Shown piece by piece: positions 22,898 through 32,355 of a stretch of DNA of 45,207 nucleotides. The DNA lies in NCBI GenBank assembly GCA_030532575.1, contig JAUNKV010000023.1:1-45207 (forward strand), read 5' to 3'. The notes beneath the pieces were generated by a model, which was not told the origin of the DNA, made no database searches, and saw nothing but the letters and a program-made list of their open reading frames with translations. How positions within the stretch are numbered: position 1 is the first letter of the stretch; every line of letters starts with the position of its first letter. Origin of the DNA: Propionibacteriaceae bacterium. GTDB taxonomy: Bacteria > Actinomycetota > Actinomycetes > Propionibacteriales > Propionibacteriaceae. The position numbers and the translations under genes were made by a program.

Positions 22898-25408
22898 ATG
22901 AAGGATCCCTACGGCGAGCTGACGCAAAACCTGGTCTTCACCCGGTTCGGTACTGTGTGGGCGACGTGGCGGCTGACGCCACGCCCCTACGGTATGAAGC
23001 CGGCCAAGGAGAAGCGTGCGGTGCGTGCGATGCACACGGCGCTCTACCGGGCGGTGCCGGGTGAGATGGTGCTGATGGGGCTGACCTCGCCCATCGGTGC
23101 GAGCTCGGTGGTTTCGGCGACGATCCAGGGTGTTGACCTGGTCGATAACCCTGGGGTGATCGATGAGGCGGAGGCCAACCTGGACCGTCTGGACGGGTTG
23201 AGCATGGGGCAGCGGTTCTTCTACCTGTCGGTGCCGCTGCCCAACACGGGTACGGACATGTTCATGGGGCCGATGCGTGCTCAGTGGGCGGAATTCCAGA
23301 GCGCACTGGCTCTTCCTCGACCGGCGCCGTCGGATGCTGTGGTGGCCAAGAGGCTGCGCCAGGCCGAGGCGATTCGCCGGGCGCTGCCGCTGGCATTCGA
23401 GGCTGAGCCGGTGTCAGTGTGGGAGCATCTGTGGATCCGGCACCACGCCTGCATCCGTGGGGTGCTGGACCGGGAGATGCCGCGGTCGTGGGGCGCTGAC
23501 GAGGCCGATGAGCCGGTAGTGAGGATGTCTTCGCTGCCGGCGCCGACCCTGGACGTGGCCGGCCAGACCGACGATCTGGACGCGGGGGAGAAGCTCAATC
23601 CGCTCCAGCGCCGCTACCTCAAAGTCATCACCGATGAGGTCCCGTCGTGGCAGACGATGCTGACGGTGGCTGCCACGCCTCCCGAGGGGGTCGCGTTCCC
23701 TGGTGGGGAGTGGCTGGGGAACCTAGACAACATCGGCGTGCGTGTCGACTTCGCTCAGCGGGTGGTGACGTACTCGTCCAAGGAGGTCACACGTCGCAAT
23801 GTCAGGGCCATGCGCAACCTCGAGGAGCAGGTCGACCAGCGCTCCACTGACACCGCCAGCTACATAGGGTCTGGCGGTCTGGAGGGGCGCATCGCCCAGC
23901 TCAACGAGTACGTCGCTCTGCTCAGCGCCGACGAGAACGAGATCGAGACCGAGTCGACCACGATCCTGTCGGTGGGTGGGCAGACCCGCGAGGAGATGGA
24001 CGACAACGTCAACATCGTCCGCCAGGTCATGGGTCCGGAGGGTTGGGGCTTCACGCTGAGCCGTGAACTCGGTGGTGCTCAGGAGTCCCTGTGGTGGGCC
24101 AGTCAGCCCGGCTCGAGCACGGACGCCCTGACCAAGTCACTGGCCCAGATCACCACCAGCCACTCCCTGGCCGCCGCGGTCCCGGTGACCACCACCGAGG
24201 TCGGCGACTACTCCGGCATCCTGGTGGGCCTGGGGATCCACGGAGGCGTCCTGTCGCCGGTCCTGATGGACCTCGAGGACGCTGCCAAGAGCCTGAACGT
24301 CTCGCCGTCTATGTGCGTGGTCGGCGAGCTCGGATCGGGCAAGTCCGTCCTGCTCAAGACCATCAGCCTCCTGCTGGCCGACCGCGGCTCGCGCGTGGTG
24401 GCCATTGACCGCTCCGACACCGCCGAATGGGTCACCGCCCTGTCCAGCGTCGAGGGGCTGCGAGTCGTGGACATCTCCGCTGACGCCAAGGTCTCCCTGG
24501 ACCCGATTCGCGTCTTGCCCAAGGCGGACGCCTCCCGCTACGCCCAGAACCTACTCCAGGCGCTCCTTGGCATCGCGGCCACCTCCGACGAGGCTGCCCT
24601 GTTGGGCGACATCCTGGAGGACGGCTACCGCAACAAGCACCATCTGGGATCACTGAGTGCGGTGGCCAAGCACCTGGGCACCCTCGGGGACCCGATGGCC
24701 AAGAAAATGGCTGGTCGCCTGCGCAACTTCTCGCGCAAGCCGCTGACCAGGTGCATGTTCGATGACTCTCTGCCGGCAATGAGCATGGACGACCCCGCCG
24801 TCGTCTTCCGCACCCAGCAGCTCAGCCTGCCTAGCAATGCCGAGCTCGAGAGCGCTCACCTCTACGAGGCCATGAGCCTGGACAAAGTCTTCTCTCGAGC
24901 TGTCTATGCCCAACTCGTCGCCATCGGCCGCATGATCACCTTCCAGCGCCGCGGAGTCCTGGATATCTTCGTCGCCGACGAGGCCCACGCCGTGACTCTG
25001 TCCGAGGAATCCACGCGCGACCTGGAGTACCTCGTGCGCGACGGTCGCAAGCACCTGGCCGGCCTCCTGATCGGTTCCCACGACCCCGAGGAGGACCTGG
25101 ACGGTTCCGAAGTCCTGCGACGCCTGATCTCCTGGCGCTTCGTGATGCGCCACCGCGACCGCGCACTGGCAGCCCGCGCCCTGGACTGGCTCGGCCTGGA
25201 CCCCACGAGCGAGGAGCTCCTGGACAAGATCACCAAGGATCTCTCGCCCATTCCCGAGGGAGCCAAGAAGCCCGACCCCAACCGACTGGGAGAAGGCCTT
25301 GTACGCGACGCCCGCAGCCGCTATGGCGTCATCAAGGTCCTTGCCCCTGCCTCAGGCACTCGACTGACCGACGTGATGTCCAGCCCCATGGCCGAGGAGG
25401 CGCACTGA
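22898..25408 (+). CDS. virB4: VirB4/TraC-like conjugation ATPase
   Basis: This 836-residue ATPase of the transfer machine has an N-terminal VirB4-type domain (~1-440; KVITDEVPSWQTMLTVAATP) leading to the RecA-like motor. Walker A is GELGSGKSVLLKT (~475-487) and Walker B LDIFVADEAHA, with the following SRDLEYLVRDGRKHLAGLLIGSHDPEED. The ATG at 22898 follows AGGAGGAGCTGAGG. The open frame runs upstream to 22466, but that part is a shadow of the TcpE-like gene. VirB4 energises substrate transfer at the membrane. Confidence 0.95.
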   Translation: MKDPYGELTQNLVFTRFGTVWATWRLTPRPYGMKPAKEKRAVRAMHTALYRAVPGEMVLMGLTSPIGASSVVSATIQGVDLVDNPGVIDEAEANLDRLDGLSMGQRFFYLSVPLPNTGTDMFMGPMRAQWAEFQSALALPRPAPSDAVVAKRLRQAEAIRRALPLAFEAEPVSVWEHLWIRHHACIRGVLDREMPRSWGADEADEPVVRMSSLPAPTLDVAGQTDDLDAGEKLNPLQRRYLKVITDEVPSWQTMLTVAATPPEGVAFPGGEWLGNLDNIGVRVDFAQRVVTYSSKEVTRRNVRAMRNLEEQVDQRSTDTASYIGSGGLEGRIAQLNEYVALLSADENEIETESTTILSVGGQTREEMDDNVNIVRQVMGPEGWGFTLSRELGGAQESLWWASQPGSSTDALTKSLAQITTSHSLAAAVPVTTTEVGDYSGILVGLGIHGGVLSPVLMDLEDAAKSLNVSPSMCVVGELGSGKSVLLKTISLLLADRGSRVVAIDRSDTAEWVTALSSVEGLRVVDISADAKVSLDPIRVLPKADASRYAQNLLQALLGIAATSDEAALLGDILEDGYRNKHHLGSLSAVAKHLGTLGDPMAKKMAGRLRNFSRKPLTRCMFDDSLPAMSMDDPAVVFRTQQLSLPSNAELESAHLYEAMSLDKVFSRAVYAQLVAIGRMITFQRRGVLDIFVADEAHAVTLSEESTRDLEYLVRDGRKHLAGLLIGSHDPEEDLDGSEVLRRLISWRFVMRHRDRALAARALDWLGLDPTSEELLDKITKDLSPIPEGAKKPDPNRLGEGLVRDARSRYGVIKVLAPASGTRLTDVMSSPMAEEAH

Positions 25409-25410
25409 CT

Positions 25411-27483
25411 ATGAAGCGCCTGAGTCCGCGCCAACTCAACATCATCGTCGCCGCACTCCTGGCCACCACCATGACAGTGGTCGCTAGCTCCGCCATGGCC
25501 GATCCCACCGACGACGCCGCATCCCAGGGCCTCAACATCGTCGATAGCCGAGGCAACTCCATCGACAAGTACTCCCTGTCCCTGGACACCGGATCCGCAT
25601 GGAACCCCACCGACTCCAAGAGACTCATGGCACCCCTGGCCGAAATGGTCTGGGGCGGATACCTCCAGTCGATGAGGATCCTCATCTTCATCTTCCACTA
25701 CATCCTCACCGCCAAGTGGCTCGAAACCTTGATCGCCCCCCTGCGAGGTCTGACCTCCGGCGTCGAGGTCATCGTGTCCACACTGGGCCTGTACCCGCTG
25801 ATGTGCACCCTGCTCGCAGCCTCGGTGGGCTTCGCCCTGTTCAAGGGCCACACCGCCCGCGGCTTCGCCAACCTCGGCGTCGGCGTCCTCATCGCAGCAC
25901 TCAGTATCGGCATCCTCGCCCACCCTGCCGACAAGGTCTTGGGCGACGGGGGCCTGATCAGTCAGGCGCAGAGCGCCAGCAACGAGGTCAACAACGAGTT
26001 CTTCCCCGGGGAGAACCCAGACTCCATGACCGCTCAGCTCGTCGACACCCTCGTGCGCTCACCCCACCAACTTATCAACTACGGGCAGCCCGTCGACGGC
26101 ACCAGCTGTGAGCAGGTCTATGACGACTCCCTGGGCACCGACAACGCCTGGGAGAAGGTCGGCGGCTGCAACGCCGACATGAAGAAAGCCGCCCAGCAGG
26201 CCTCCGGCCAGATGATCGCGCGGATGCTCGCCCTGCTCGGCCCCGTGTACCTCGGCTTCAACCTGTACTCCTACGGCATCATCGCCGTCCTGATGTTCGT
26301 GGCCATCTCAGCCGCCTGGTCGGGACTGTCCCTGACCTGGAACATGGTCCTGGGCATCGCCTCCGGCGGCGGACGACGCTCGCTCCTCAAGGCCAGCGCC
26401 AGCCTCCTGACCTCTTTGGGAGCCATCGTCGCCGTCCAGGTCTTCGTCACCGGATGGATGGAACTGACCAACACGGTCCTGGGCTCCCAGATCGACATCC
26501 CCACCGAGATCCGCTTCCCCCTGGCCGGCATCGCCCTGCTTCTGGGCCCCGGCGTCGGCATGGTCTTCTACCTCAAAGCACGCAAGCGCGCTAAGGCCGC
26601 CGCCGCCCGCCTCGCCGAGGCCACCGGCAGCAGCGCCGGCCAGCCCGCCGACACCGGACGGTTCGCCCGCACCGCTTCCAACCTAGCCCGGGACGCGGTC
26701 CACATCGGCGCATCCCTTGGTGGCCGCGGCAGCAAGGTTCCCACCGGTACATCGGCAGTGACCACGCCCTCAGCCCCTCGAGCTGTGAGCGTCCCCTCCA
26801 CCGTGCGCTCCCCGGGCAGAGCGAGCGCCTCGAGGGCTACGGCTGCCCTGCCGTCCGCAGGCGCGGGGATGCCCGCACTGTCCGGCGGCAAGGGGGACTC
26901 TGGGGCTCCTGCACTGCCTGCCGGGCCGAGCGGCCCGCGCCCTGGTGGCGGCTCGGCCTCCAAAGAGTTCGCCAGCGCAAGCCGCGAGATCGTCCCTGTG
27001 CGCGGCGGCCGTGGCGCCTCGCGTCCCTCGTCGGTCACAGCGGAGTCCACCGTGCGCCGTGTCGACGGCAAATCCCGTGGCGGCATGAGTCCCGAGACCC
27101 GTGCCCGGGCGCTGCGCGCCGCCGTCACGGTCGGCGAACTGGGCCTGGCCGCCGCAACCGGCGGCACCTCGGCCGTGGTGTCAGCGGCGGCCCGTCAGGT
27201 CGCCTCTGGGGTCCTGAGCGCAGGCGTCAGCAAGACCATCGAGTCCGGCAAGCCCCGCACACCAGCACGCCCGGCGTCGGCCGACGTGTCGCCCACGGTA
27301 CCCAAGCCGACGACGCAACAGGCGCCCCGGCGGGCCGAGCAGTTGCGCGCACGCCTGAACCAGAACCGTGTTCCCCGCATGGAGAAGGTCCCTGGGGGAG
27401 TCGTCGACCGCAGTACCGGTCAGCAGTTCCGAACCATCCGAGTCGGGGACACCGAGTTCCTGGAGCCGAGGAGAGTGTCATGA
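25411..27483 (+). CDS. VirB6/TrbL-like polytopic channel protein
   Basis: This 690-residue protein has an N-terminal signal-like segment (LNIIVAALLATTMTVVASSAMA-DPTDD), then about six membrane helices between ~80 and ~390, and a long Pro/Ser/Gly/Arg-rich cytoplasmic tail (~400-690). A Cys-containing exterior loop (~228-250, TSCEQVY, GGCNAD) may be disulfide-bonded. Position after virB4 and topology match the VirB6/TrbL channel protein. The tail may contact the coupling ATPase or DNA. The stop overlaps the next start (ATGA). Confidence 0.8.
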   Translation: MKRLSPRQLNIIVAALLATTMTVVASSAMADPTDDAASQGLNIVDSRGNSIDKYSLSLDTGSAWNPTDSKRLMAPLAEMVWGGYLQSMRILIFIFHYILTAKWLETLIAPLRGLTSGVEVIVSTLGLYPLMCTLLAASVGFALFKGHTARGFANLGVGVLIAALSIGILAHPADKVLGDGGLISQAQSASNEVNNEFFPGENPDSMTAQLVDTLVRSPHQLINYGQPVDGTSCEQVYDDSLGTDNAWEKVGGCNADMKKAAQQASGQMIARMLALLGPVYLGFNLYSYGIIAVLMFVAISAAWSGLSLTWNMVLGIASGGGRRSLLKASASLLTSLGAIVAVQVFVTGWMELTNTVLGSQIDIPTEIRFPLAGIALLLGPGVGMVFYLKARKRAKAAAARLAEATGSSAGQPADTGRFARTASNLARDAVHIGASLGGRGSKVPTGTSAVTTPSAPRAVSVPSTVRSPGRASASRATAALPSAGAGMPALSGGKGDSGAPALPAGPSGPRPGGGSASKEFASASREIVPVRGGRGASRPSSVTAESTVRRVDGKSRGGMSPETRARALRAAVTVGELGLAAATGGTSAVVSAAARQVASGVLSAGVSKTIESGKPRTPARPASADVSPTVPKPTTQQAPRRAEQLRARLNQNRVPRMEKVPGGVVDRSTGQQFRTIRVGDTEFLEPRRVS

Positions 27484-27740
27484 GCACCATCGAGATGATC
27501 GTTCCGCCCACCAGCTGCACCGCCTGCGCCTTCACCAAGCGAGTGCTGGAGAAGACCGGGATCGACTACTACGAGACCGCGGCGGACGACCTGCCTGCCG
27601 GCCGGCTCGAGGAGCTGCGCAAGCACCACCGGAACTTTCCCGTGCTGCGCACCCCCGTGGGCACCTTCTCAGGCGTGATGACGCTGGGTGCCGCCCGTGA
27701 CCTCGCCCTCGCCCTGGCCAAGGTGGAGAAGGCGGCATGA
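27480..27740 (+). CDS. Thioredoxin-fold (glutaredoxin/NrdH-like) protein
   Basis: This 86-residue protein carries MIVPPTSCTACAFTKRVLEKTG, a CxxC redox motif at C13-C16, and the cis-proline region NFPVLRTPVG. It overlaps both neighbours by four bases, so it is built into the transfer operon. No signal peptide is seen, so it acts in the cytoplasm. It may keep a transfer protein reduced or act as a general reductase. Why a conjugation operon carries it is not obvious. Confidence 0.8.
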   Translation: MSTIEMIVPPTSCTACAFTKRVLEKTGIDYYETAADDLPAGRLEELRKHHRNFPVLRTPVGTFSGVMTLGAARDLALALAKVEKAA

Positions 27741-28774
27741 GCAAGGTCGGAACCGCCATCGCCGGCGGAGCAGCGGCCGCCAGCCTCGGGCTGATACCCC
27801 TCCTGGGACTGGGAGGACTGAGCATCTTCTCGGTCTTCGCGGCCTCCACCGCAGACCAGCAGGCCGCCAGTAGCACCAGCGGGATCGTCGCCACCGGCTC
27901 GTGGGCATCCGAGGCGGTACCCGAGGAGTACCGCGACGTCGTCCAGCGCGCCGGCTCGGTGTGCGAGGGCATCACCCCCGCCCTCATCTCCGCCCAGATC
28001 GAGGCCGAGTCCACCTGGAACCCCAATGCCACCAGCGCCGTAGGAGCCCAGGGCATCGCCCAGTTCATGCCGGCCACCTGGGCCAGCGCCGGCAAAGATG
28101 GAGACGGGGACGGTAAGGCCGACATCAACAACCCCGTCGACGCCATCTACTCCCAGGGCGTCTACATGTGCGCCCAGCTCGACGCGGTCAACAATCTCCT
28201 CGCCGACAGCACCGTCACTGGCGATCCCGTCTCCCTGGCCCTGGCCGCCTATAACGCCGGCCTGGGAGCCGTGCAGAGTGCCGGCGGCATCCCCGCCTTC
28301 CCCGAGACCCAGAACTATGTCACCAAGATCGTCCAGACCGCCCGCACCAAGTACGCCCAGGCCACCGCCGCCACCGGTAGCGCCGTGATCCAGGCCGGCG
28401 AAAAGTACATCGGCCTGCCCTACGTGTGGGGAGGATCCGACCCCAACGTCGGCCTGGACTGCTCCGGTTTTGTCCAGCGCGTCTTCGCCGACTTCGGAGT
28501 CGCGCTGCCCCGCACCGCCGACCAAATGGCCCACATGAACATCGGCGTCGACGTGCCCGCCGACGAGTCCCAGATGCAGCCCGGCGACATCGTCGCCTTC
28601 AAGAAGCCCGGCGCCTCGAATTACCACCACGTCGCCCTCTACGCCGGCAACGGACGCATCCTGCACGCCTCCTGGTACGGCACCCCCCTCGGCTATGGAA
28701 CTCTCGCCGACTTCCCCGGCGAAACCATGGTCGTCAAGCGCATCACCGTCAACGAGACAGGAACGGAACAGTGA
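27737..28774 (+). CDS. Bifunctional wall hydrolase: lytic transglycosylase plus NlpC/P60
   Basis: This 345-residue exported protein has an N-terminal membrane helix (~15-37). An SLT-type transglycosylase domain (~75-205; QIEAESTWNP with catalytic E91, GIAQFMPATW, AAYNAGLG) is followed by an NlpC/P60 endopeptidase (~215-340; LDCSGFVQ with C242, YHHVALYAGN with H298, ILHAS with H310). It opens glycan and peptide bonds so the transfer channel can cross the thick wall. It overlaps genes on both sides by four bases. Confidence 0.95.
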   Translation: MSKVGTAIAGGAAAASLGLIPLLGLGGLSIFSVFAASTADQQAASSTSGIVATGSWASEAVPEEYRDVVQRAGSVCEGITPALISAQIEAESTWNPNATSAVGAQGIAQFMPATWASAGKDGDGDGKADINNPVDAIYSQGVYMCAQLDAVNNLLADSTVTGDPVSLALAAYNAGLGAVQSAGGIPAFPETQNYVTKIVQTARTKYAQATAATGSAVIQAGEKYIGLPYVWGGSDPNVGLDCSGFVQRVFADFGVALPRTADQMAHMNIGVDVPADESQMQPGDIVAFKKPGASNYHHVALYAGNGRILHASWYGTPLGYGTLADFPGETMVVKRITVNETGTEQ

Positions 28775-29502
28775 AGCCCTGGCGCACCCTCGGCCTCCTG
28801 GCCGCCTTCATCGTGGTCATCTACCTCGGTTACACCGCCCTCACCTCCCACCAGGGCGCACAGCAGGCACAAAACGCTACAACCCCAACGATTTCCACCA
28901 TTTCCCAGAGCGGCGCCAGCCCCTTGACGGCAGCCCCTGGAACCGCGAGCGCGGCCCCCTTGGAGGAGGCCCGGGGCGCCTCGAGCAGCCCCTTGCTGAC
29001 GGCGTCGCCGACGGTGGAGCTGCCTGACGTCGCCCAGGTCGCTCAGCCCACGATCGAGGCCGGTGACGTGGAGCCGGTGAGCGTTGACGGGGTCGACATG
29101 AGCGACCCGGACGCGGTCGCGGATCTGATGGTGACGACGGCGTCGACGTCGGACACCGCCACGGACACCTCGTGGCTGGACGCGATGCGTCGGGCGCGGT
29201 CGGTGATGACTCCCGAGTTGGCCGACCAGGTCATGGCAGAGATCCCTGGTGGACAGGACGGTTCGTGGCTCGAGCTCGAGAAGCACCACGGGCGTACCGA
29301 GGTCAGTGTCGAGCCGAGCCTGGACGGGGTCCCCGATGACACCGCGACTGAGGCGTCCCGGGTCCGGGTCGCCACGCGCACGCCGGTGGGTGATGACGAC
29401 TGGAGGGGGCAGGCGGTGCAGACGGCCTACTACCTGACGCTGGTGATGCGTGATGGCCAGTGGCGAGTGAGCCAGGTGCAGTCCAGTGACTACATGGGCT
29501 GA
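28771..29502 (+). CDS. Membrane-anchored VirB8-like transfer protein
   Basis: This 243-residue protein has one N-terminal transmembrane helix (WRTLGLLAAFIVVIYLGYTAL), a Ser/Ala/Thr-rich spacer (~27-80) and an exterior alpha+beta domain (~90-243). The domain ends in strands typical of an NTF2-like fold (QTAYYLTLVMRDGQWRVSQVQ). The GTG start overlaps the previous stop (GTGA). It resembles a second VirB8/TcpC-type scaffold. Assignment is by topology. Confidence 0.75.
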   Translation: MKPWRTLGLLAAFIVVIYLGYTALTSHQGAQQAQNATTPTISTISQSGASPLTAAPGTASAAPLEEARGASSSPLLTASPTVELPDVAQVAQPTIEAGDVEPVSVDGVDMSDPDAVADLMVTTASTSDTATDTSWLDAMRRARSVMTPELADQVMAEIPGGQDGSWLELEKHHGRTEVSVEPSLDGVPDDTATEASRVRVATRTPVGDDDWRGQAVQTAYYLTLVMRDGQWRVSQVQSSDYMG

Positions 29503-29865
29503 GGTTTGTCAGATGCTGCCACGTGTCGCTCGAGGGTACACACGGACGGTGTGGTGCTGTCTGCTGGTGGCCCTCATCGGGCTGCGGTCCTACAGGGACT
29601 CGAGGTGCTATGTGAGGGCGGATGCGATGTTGACGGAGGTAATTGGCGAGGGGAGATGCTCGTTCCTACGCTCCTTTGTCGCGCAGTACGAGCATAAGCC
29701 CCACGTCAAGGACCTACGGCGACAGAGTCGAAAGTGCTCACAGATAACCGGTGGACTGATGGCACCAGCACAGCGCATCGCAGCGCCATCAGCTGCAAGC
29801 ACTAACCCCGTCCCGGGCCGCGAGAGTCCCAGCGCACAGACCGTGACTCGAGGAGGAGAGTCGTC
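29503..29865. other. Intergenic stretch before the coupling ATPase, no convincing gene
   Basis: An open frame (from GTG 29486, or ATG 29513 inside it) reaches a stop overlapping the next ATG and contains a short hydrophobic run (VWCCLLVALIGL). Its codon use is mixed, unlike the GC3-rich neighbours, and its composition is rich in Arg, Cys and Ser. I read the stretch as an untranslated leader or spacer. GAGGAGGAGAG at its end is the ribosome site of the next gene. Confidence 0.4.
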
Positions 29866-31932
29866 ATGAGCGTCCGAAGCCAGCAGCGTCCTAACGCAGT
29901 GAGTCGGCCGGCGCCTCGGAGGCCGGCACCGACCCCGGTGCAGGCGCGAACCTTCCCGGTCGGTTACCTGTTGGCCGGCGTCGTCGTGGTGGCCGGCCTG
30001 GCCTGGGCCACGGAGCGCACGTCCCTTGCCGTCCTGGCGGTCCTGCTCGGGGTGGGGCTGGCGTGGCTGATGCACCGGGCCAACGTGCGGGCGGTGCAGC
30101 GCGCTGAACTCCAGACCCTCATCGCCATGGCCGTCCTCCAGGCCTGGGGGTGGGGGCGGCTGAGCGCTTCCAACATTCAGCTGCGCCACTGGGAGGACGA
30201 GATGCCGACGTGGGTGCGCATCCCGTTCGCTCGCCGTGGTCCGGTGATCACCAGCCAGGTGGCTGGGATTATCGCTGAGGCGGTGTCGGAGGTGACTGGC
30301 TACCCGATGGACGTGACCGAGACCAAGAAGCGGTCGGTGACCCTCGAGCGGGCCGTGCCCGAGGCCGACGAGGTCCTCGATCCCATGGACCAGCGCGTGA
30401 ACGATGTGCTGGTGGACCTGCTCGGGTCGGACACTACCTCGCATATCGACCATGACCAGGCCGGAGCCGTCTCACGGATCGAGGTCAAGCACAACGTGCC
30501 GACCAAGGCTGCCGCCGGAACCTACCGAGGTCGGGTGGAGCGGACCCTGGGGGCGGTTCTCGAGGGGCGGTGGCGTGCTAACTGGAACCTGACGGCTGAC
30601 ACCGTCGTCTTCGAGCTGCGTCCCGAGCTGCCCGGCATGGTCGCCCACCCGGTTGAGGAGATCACCGAGGCCAACCTCAACCACATCTCTTTCGGCGTCG
30701 ACGAGGATGGCAACCCCGTCTACTGGGACCTCAAGGGCCCAGGCCCTCACCTGCTCGACGTCGGCAAGACCGGTACCGGCAAGACCGTCACCATCAACGG
30801 TATCGTCATGGAGTGGACCCGTCGCGGCTGGCCCTGCTACATCGTTGACCCCAAGCGCATCGAGTTCCTCGGCCTGCGCGGCTGGCCCAACGTTCGTTAC
30901 GTTGCCACTGTCGTCCCCGATGCCATCGTCCTGATCCACCAGGCCCACGAGGAGATGGAGCGCCGTTACAGCGCCATCGAGCACGGCGGTGATGAGTCCG
31001 ACTTCGAGCCCTACCTCCTCGTCCTGGACGAGTACCGCAACCTCGTGCGCCAGGTGACCGGCTGGTACCAGAGCGTCAAGGAGCGCGGCATGCCCTCCAA
31101 GTGCCGCATCTTCGACGAGGTCGCCGCCATCGCCGAGAAGGGCCGCTCGGCCCGTGTCCACATCATCATGGGAACCCAGCGCCCCGACGCCGAGTTCCTC
31201 GGCGGCGGCCTGAGGGACAACTTCGACACCCGCATCTCCAACGGACGACTCTCGCCCCAAGGTGCCATCATGATGTGGGACTCTCCCCATCTGGGCGTGG
31301 CCGTGCCTCGAGGCGTCCGTGGCCGCGGTACTGCCATCACAAGCACAGAGAAGGTTTCCGAGGTCCAGATGTTCTGGACCCCCGACCCGCGCCGCGCCCT
31401 GCGCGACGGCAAGACTGACGACCTAGCCCTCCTTGAGGCCCTCAAGCCCGACCACATCACCGCCGGCCCCTGCGAGATCGAGTGGCCCGTCCACGTCGAG
31501 GACGAGGACTGGAGCCAGGACGACCCCATCAGCTGGGGCGACTGCATGGAGGCCCGGCTCGTTGAGGCTGGCACCGTGCGCCACCCCCGCACCGTGACCA
31601 TCACTCAGGCCGTCGGCGACACTGAGGCCCTCGAGGCCGATGAACCCACGCCCATGACCGTAGTGGACGACCTGCCCGACATCGACGACTACTCCAGCCC
31701 CATGAACGTCGTCGTCACCAAGGTGCACGTTGGAGACCTCCTCCTGGTCGACGAGGACACCGAGCAGTGGGCTGTCGTCTCCGACGATCCTGATGTCGAC
31801 GAGGACTCTGCCGAGGTCTGCCTGGAGTGGCGTGACGACGCCGACGAGGCCGGTGCCCTGACCATGAGTGACGACACCGTCGTCACCATCCGCCGCCCCA
31901 ACGATGAGCCCGACACCGACCCCGAGGACTGA
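29866..31932 (+). CDS. FtsK/TcpA-type coupling ATPase
   Basis: This 688-residue DNA pump has two N-terminal transmembrane helices (~30-48, ~52-70). An FtsK/SpoIIIE-type motor follows, with Walker A GKTGTGKT (~300-308) and Walker B LLVLDEY (~384-390), plus IIMGTQRPDAEF. The C-terminal ~60 residues form an extra acidic beta-rich unit (VGDLLLVDEDTEQWAVVSD). Such proteins bring DNA to the type IV channel (TcpA/VirD4 role). FtsK-like TraB proteins of Streptomyces move double-stranded DNA without a relaxase, which matters because none is visible here. Confidence 0.9.
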   Translation: MSVRSQQRPNAVSRPAPRRPAPTPVQARTFPVGYLLAGVVVVAGLAWATERTSLAVLAVLLGVGLAWLMHRANVRAVQRAELQTLIAMAVLQAWGWGRLSASNIQLRHWEDEMPTWVRIPFARRGPVITSQVAGIIAEAVSEVTGYPMDVTETKKRSVTLERAVPEADEVLDPMDQRVNDVLVDLLGSDTTSHIDHDQAGAVSRIEVKHNVPTKAAAGTYRGRVERTLGAVLEGRWRANWNLTADTVVFELRPELPGMVAHPVEEITEANLNHISFGVDEDGNPVYWDLKGPGPHLLDVGKTGTGKTVTINGIVMEWTRRGWPCYIVDPKRIEFLGLRGWPNVRYVATVVPDAIVLIHQAHEEMERRYSAIEHGGDESDFEPYLLVLDEYRNLVRQVTGWYQSVKERGMPSKCRIFDEVAAIAEKGRSARVHIIMGTQRPDAEFLGGGLRDNFDTRISNGRLSPQGAIMMWDSPHLGVAVPRGVRGRGTAITSTEKVSEVQMFWTPDPRRALRDGKTDDLALLEALKPDHITAGPCEIEWPVHVEDEDWSQDDPISWGDCMEARLVEAGTVRHPRTVTITQAVGDTEALEADEPTPMTVVDDLPDIDDYSSPMNVVVTKVHVGDLLLVDEDTEQWAVVSDDPDVDEDSAEVCLEWRDDADEAGALTMSDDTVVTIRRPNDEPDTDPED

Positions 31933-31980
31933 CCCACGCAGGGGTCGCGGACGGGGCCTGGAGAAATTGCTCCAACTTCC

Positions 31981-32024
31981 CTGTCACAGACCCCGCCGAA
32001 AAGGGGCTTAGTCCTAAGTGAAGG
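31981..32024 (+). promoter_or_regulatory. Conserved promoter/operator element, copy 3 of 3
   Basis: CTGTCACAG (31981-31989) and GGGGCTTAGTCCTAAGTGAA (from 32003) have the same spacing as the copies at 6658-6687 and 20633. CTTAGTCCTAAG is nearly palindromic. It lies ~40 bases before the WhiB start, in an otherwise gene-free 126-base gap. Confidence 0.65.
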
Positions 32025-32058
32025 GACCAACCACCACAACGCCAAGGGAGGGGCCGCG

Positions 32059-32355
32059 ATGAGCCACCACGTTCAGATCCCACAGATCATGGCCATGGTC
32101 GCCGCCGGCGGTCCCAAACCCGGCTGGGCCCACTACGCCACCTGCGCCCCCATGACTGGCCCCGACCGCGAACGCTTCTTCCCCACCCGGGGCGAGGATC
32201 CGCGCGAGGCTGCCAAGGTATGCGAGATGTGCCCGGTGCGGGCCCAGTGCCTGGCCGAAGCGCTCGTGCGCGACGAGCGGTGGGGGGTGTGGGGCGGGAT
32301 GACTACGAGGCAGCGGGACCACCTTGCGCGCGGGTTCTATGAGGCGGCGTCGTGA
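32059..32355 (+). CDS. WhiB-family iron-sulfur regulator
   Basis: This 98-residue protein has the four WhiB cysteines: ATC near residue 29, CEMC near 55-58 and QC near 64. The family signature WGVWGG follows (~75-80). WhiB proteins bind a [4Fe-4S] cluster, interact with the main sigma factor and control transcription in Actinomycetota. Plasmid and phage copies often regulate transfer or host functions. It heads a four- or five-gene operon and shares its promoter element with the type IV secretion operon. Confidence 0.95.
   Translation: MSHHVQIPQIMAMVAAGGPKPGWAHYATCAPMTGPDRERFFPTRGEDPREAAKVCEMCPVRAQCLAEALVRDERWGVWGGMTTRQRDHLARGFYEAAS

Noticed and set aside
28426-28770. Upstream extension of the VirB8-like gene
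   Set aside because: It is a shadow of the NlpC/P60 domain. GTG 28771 overlaps the hydrolase stop and starts a membrane helix.
29486-29869. 127-codon frame before the coupling ATPase
   Set aside because: It has a stop overlapping the next start, but mixed third-position usage and Arg/Ser/Cys-rich composition. No ribosome site at a sensible start.
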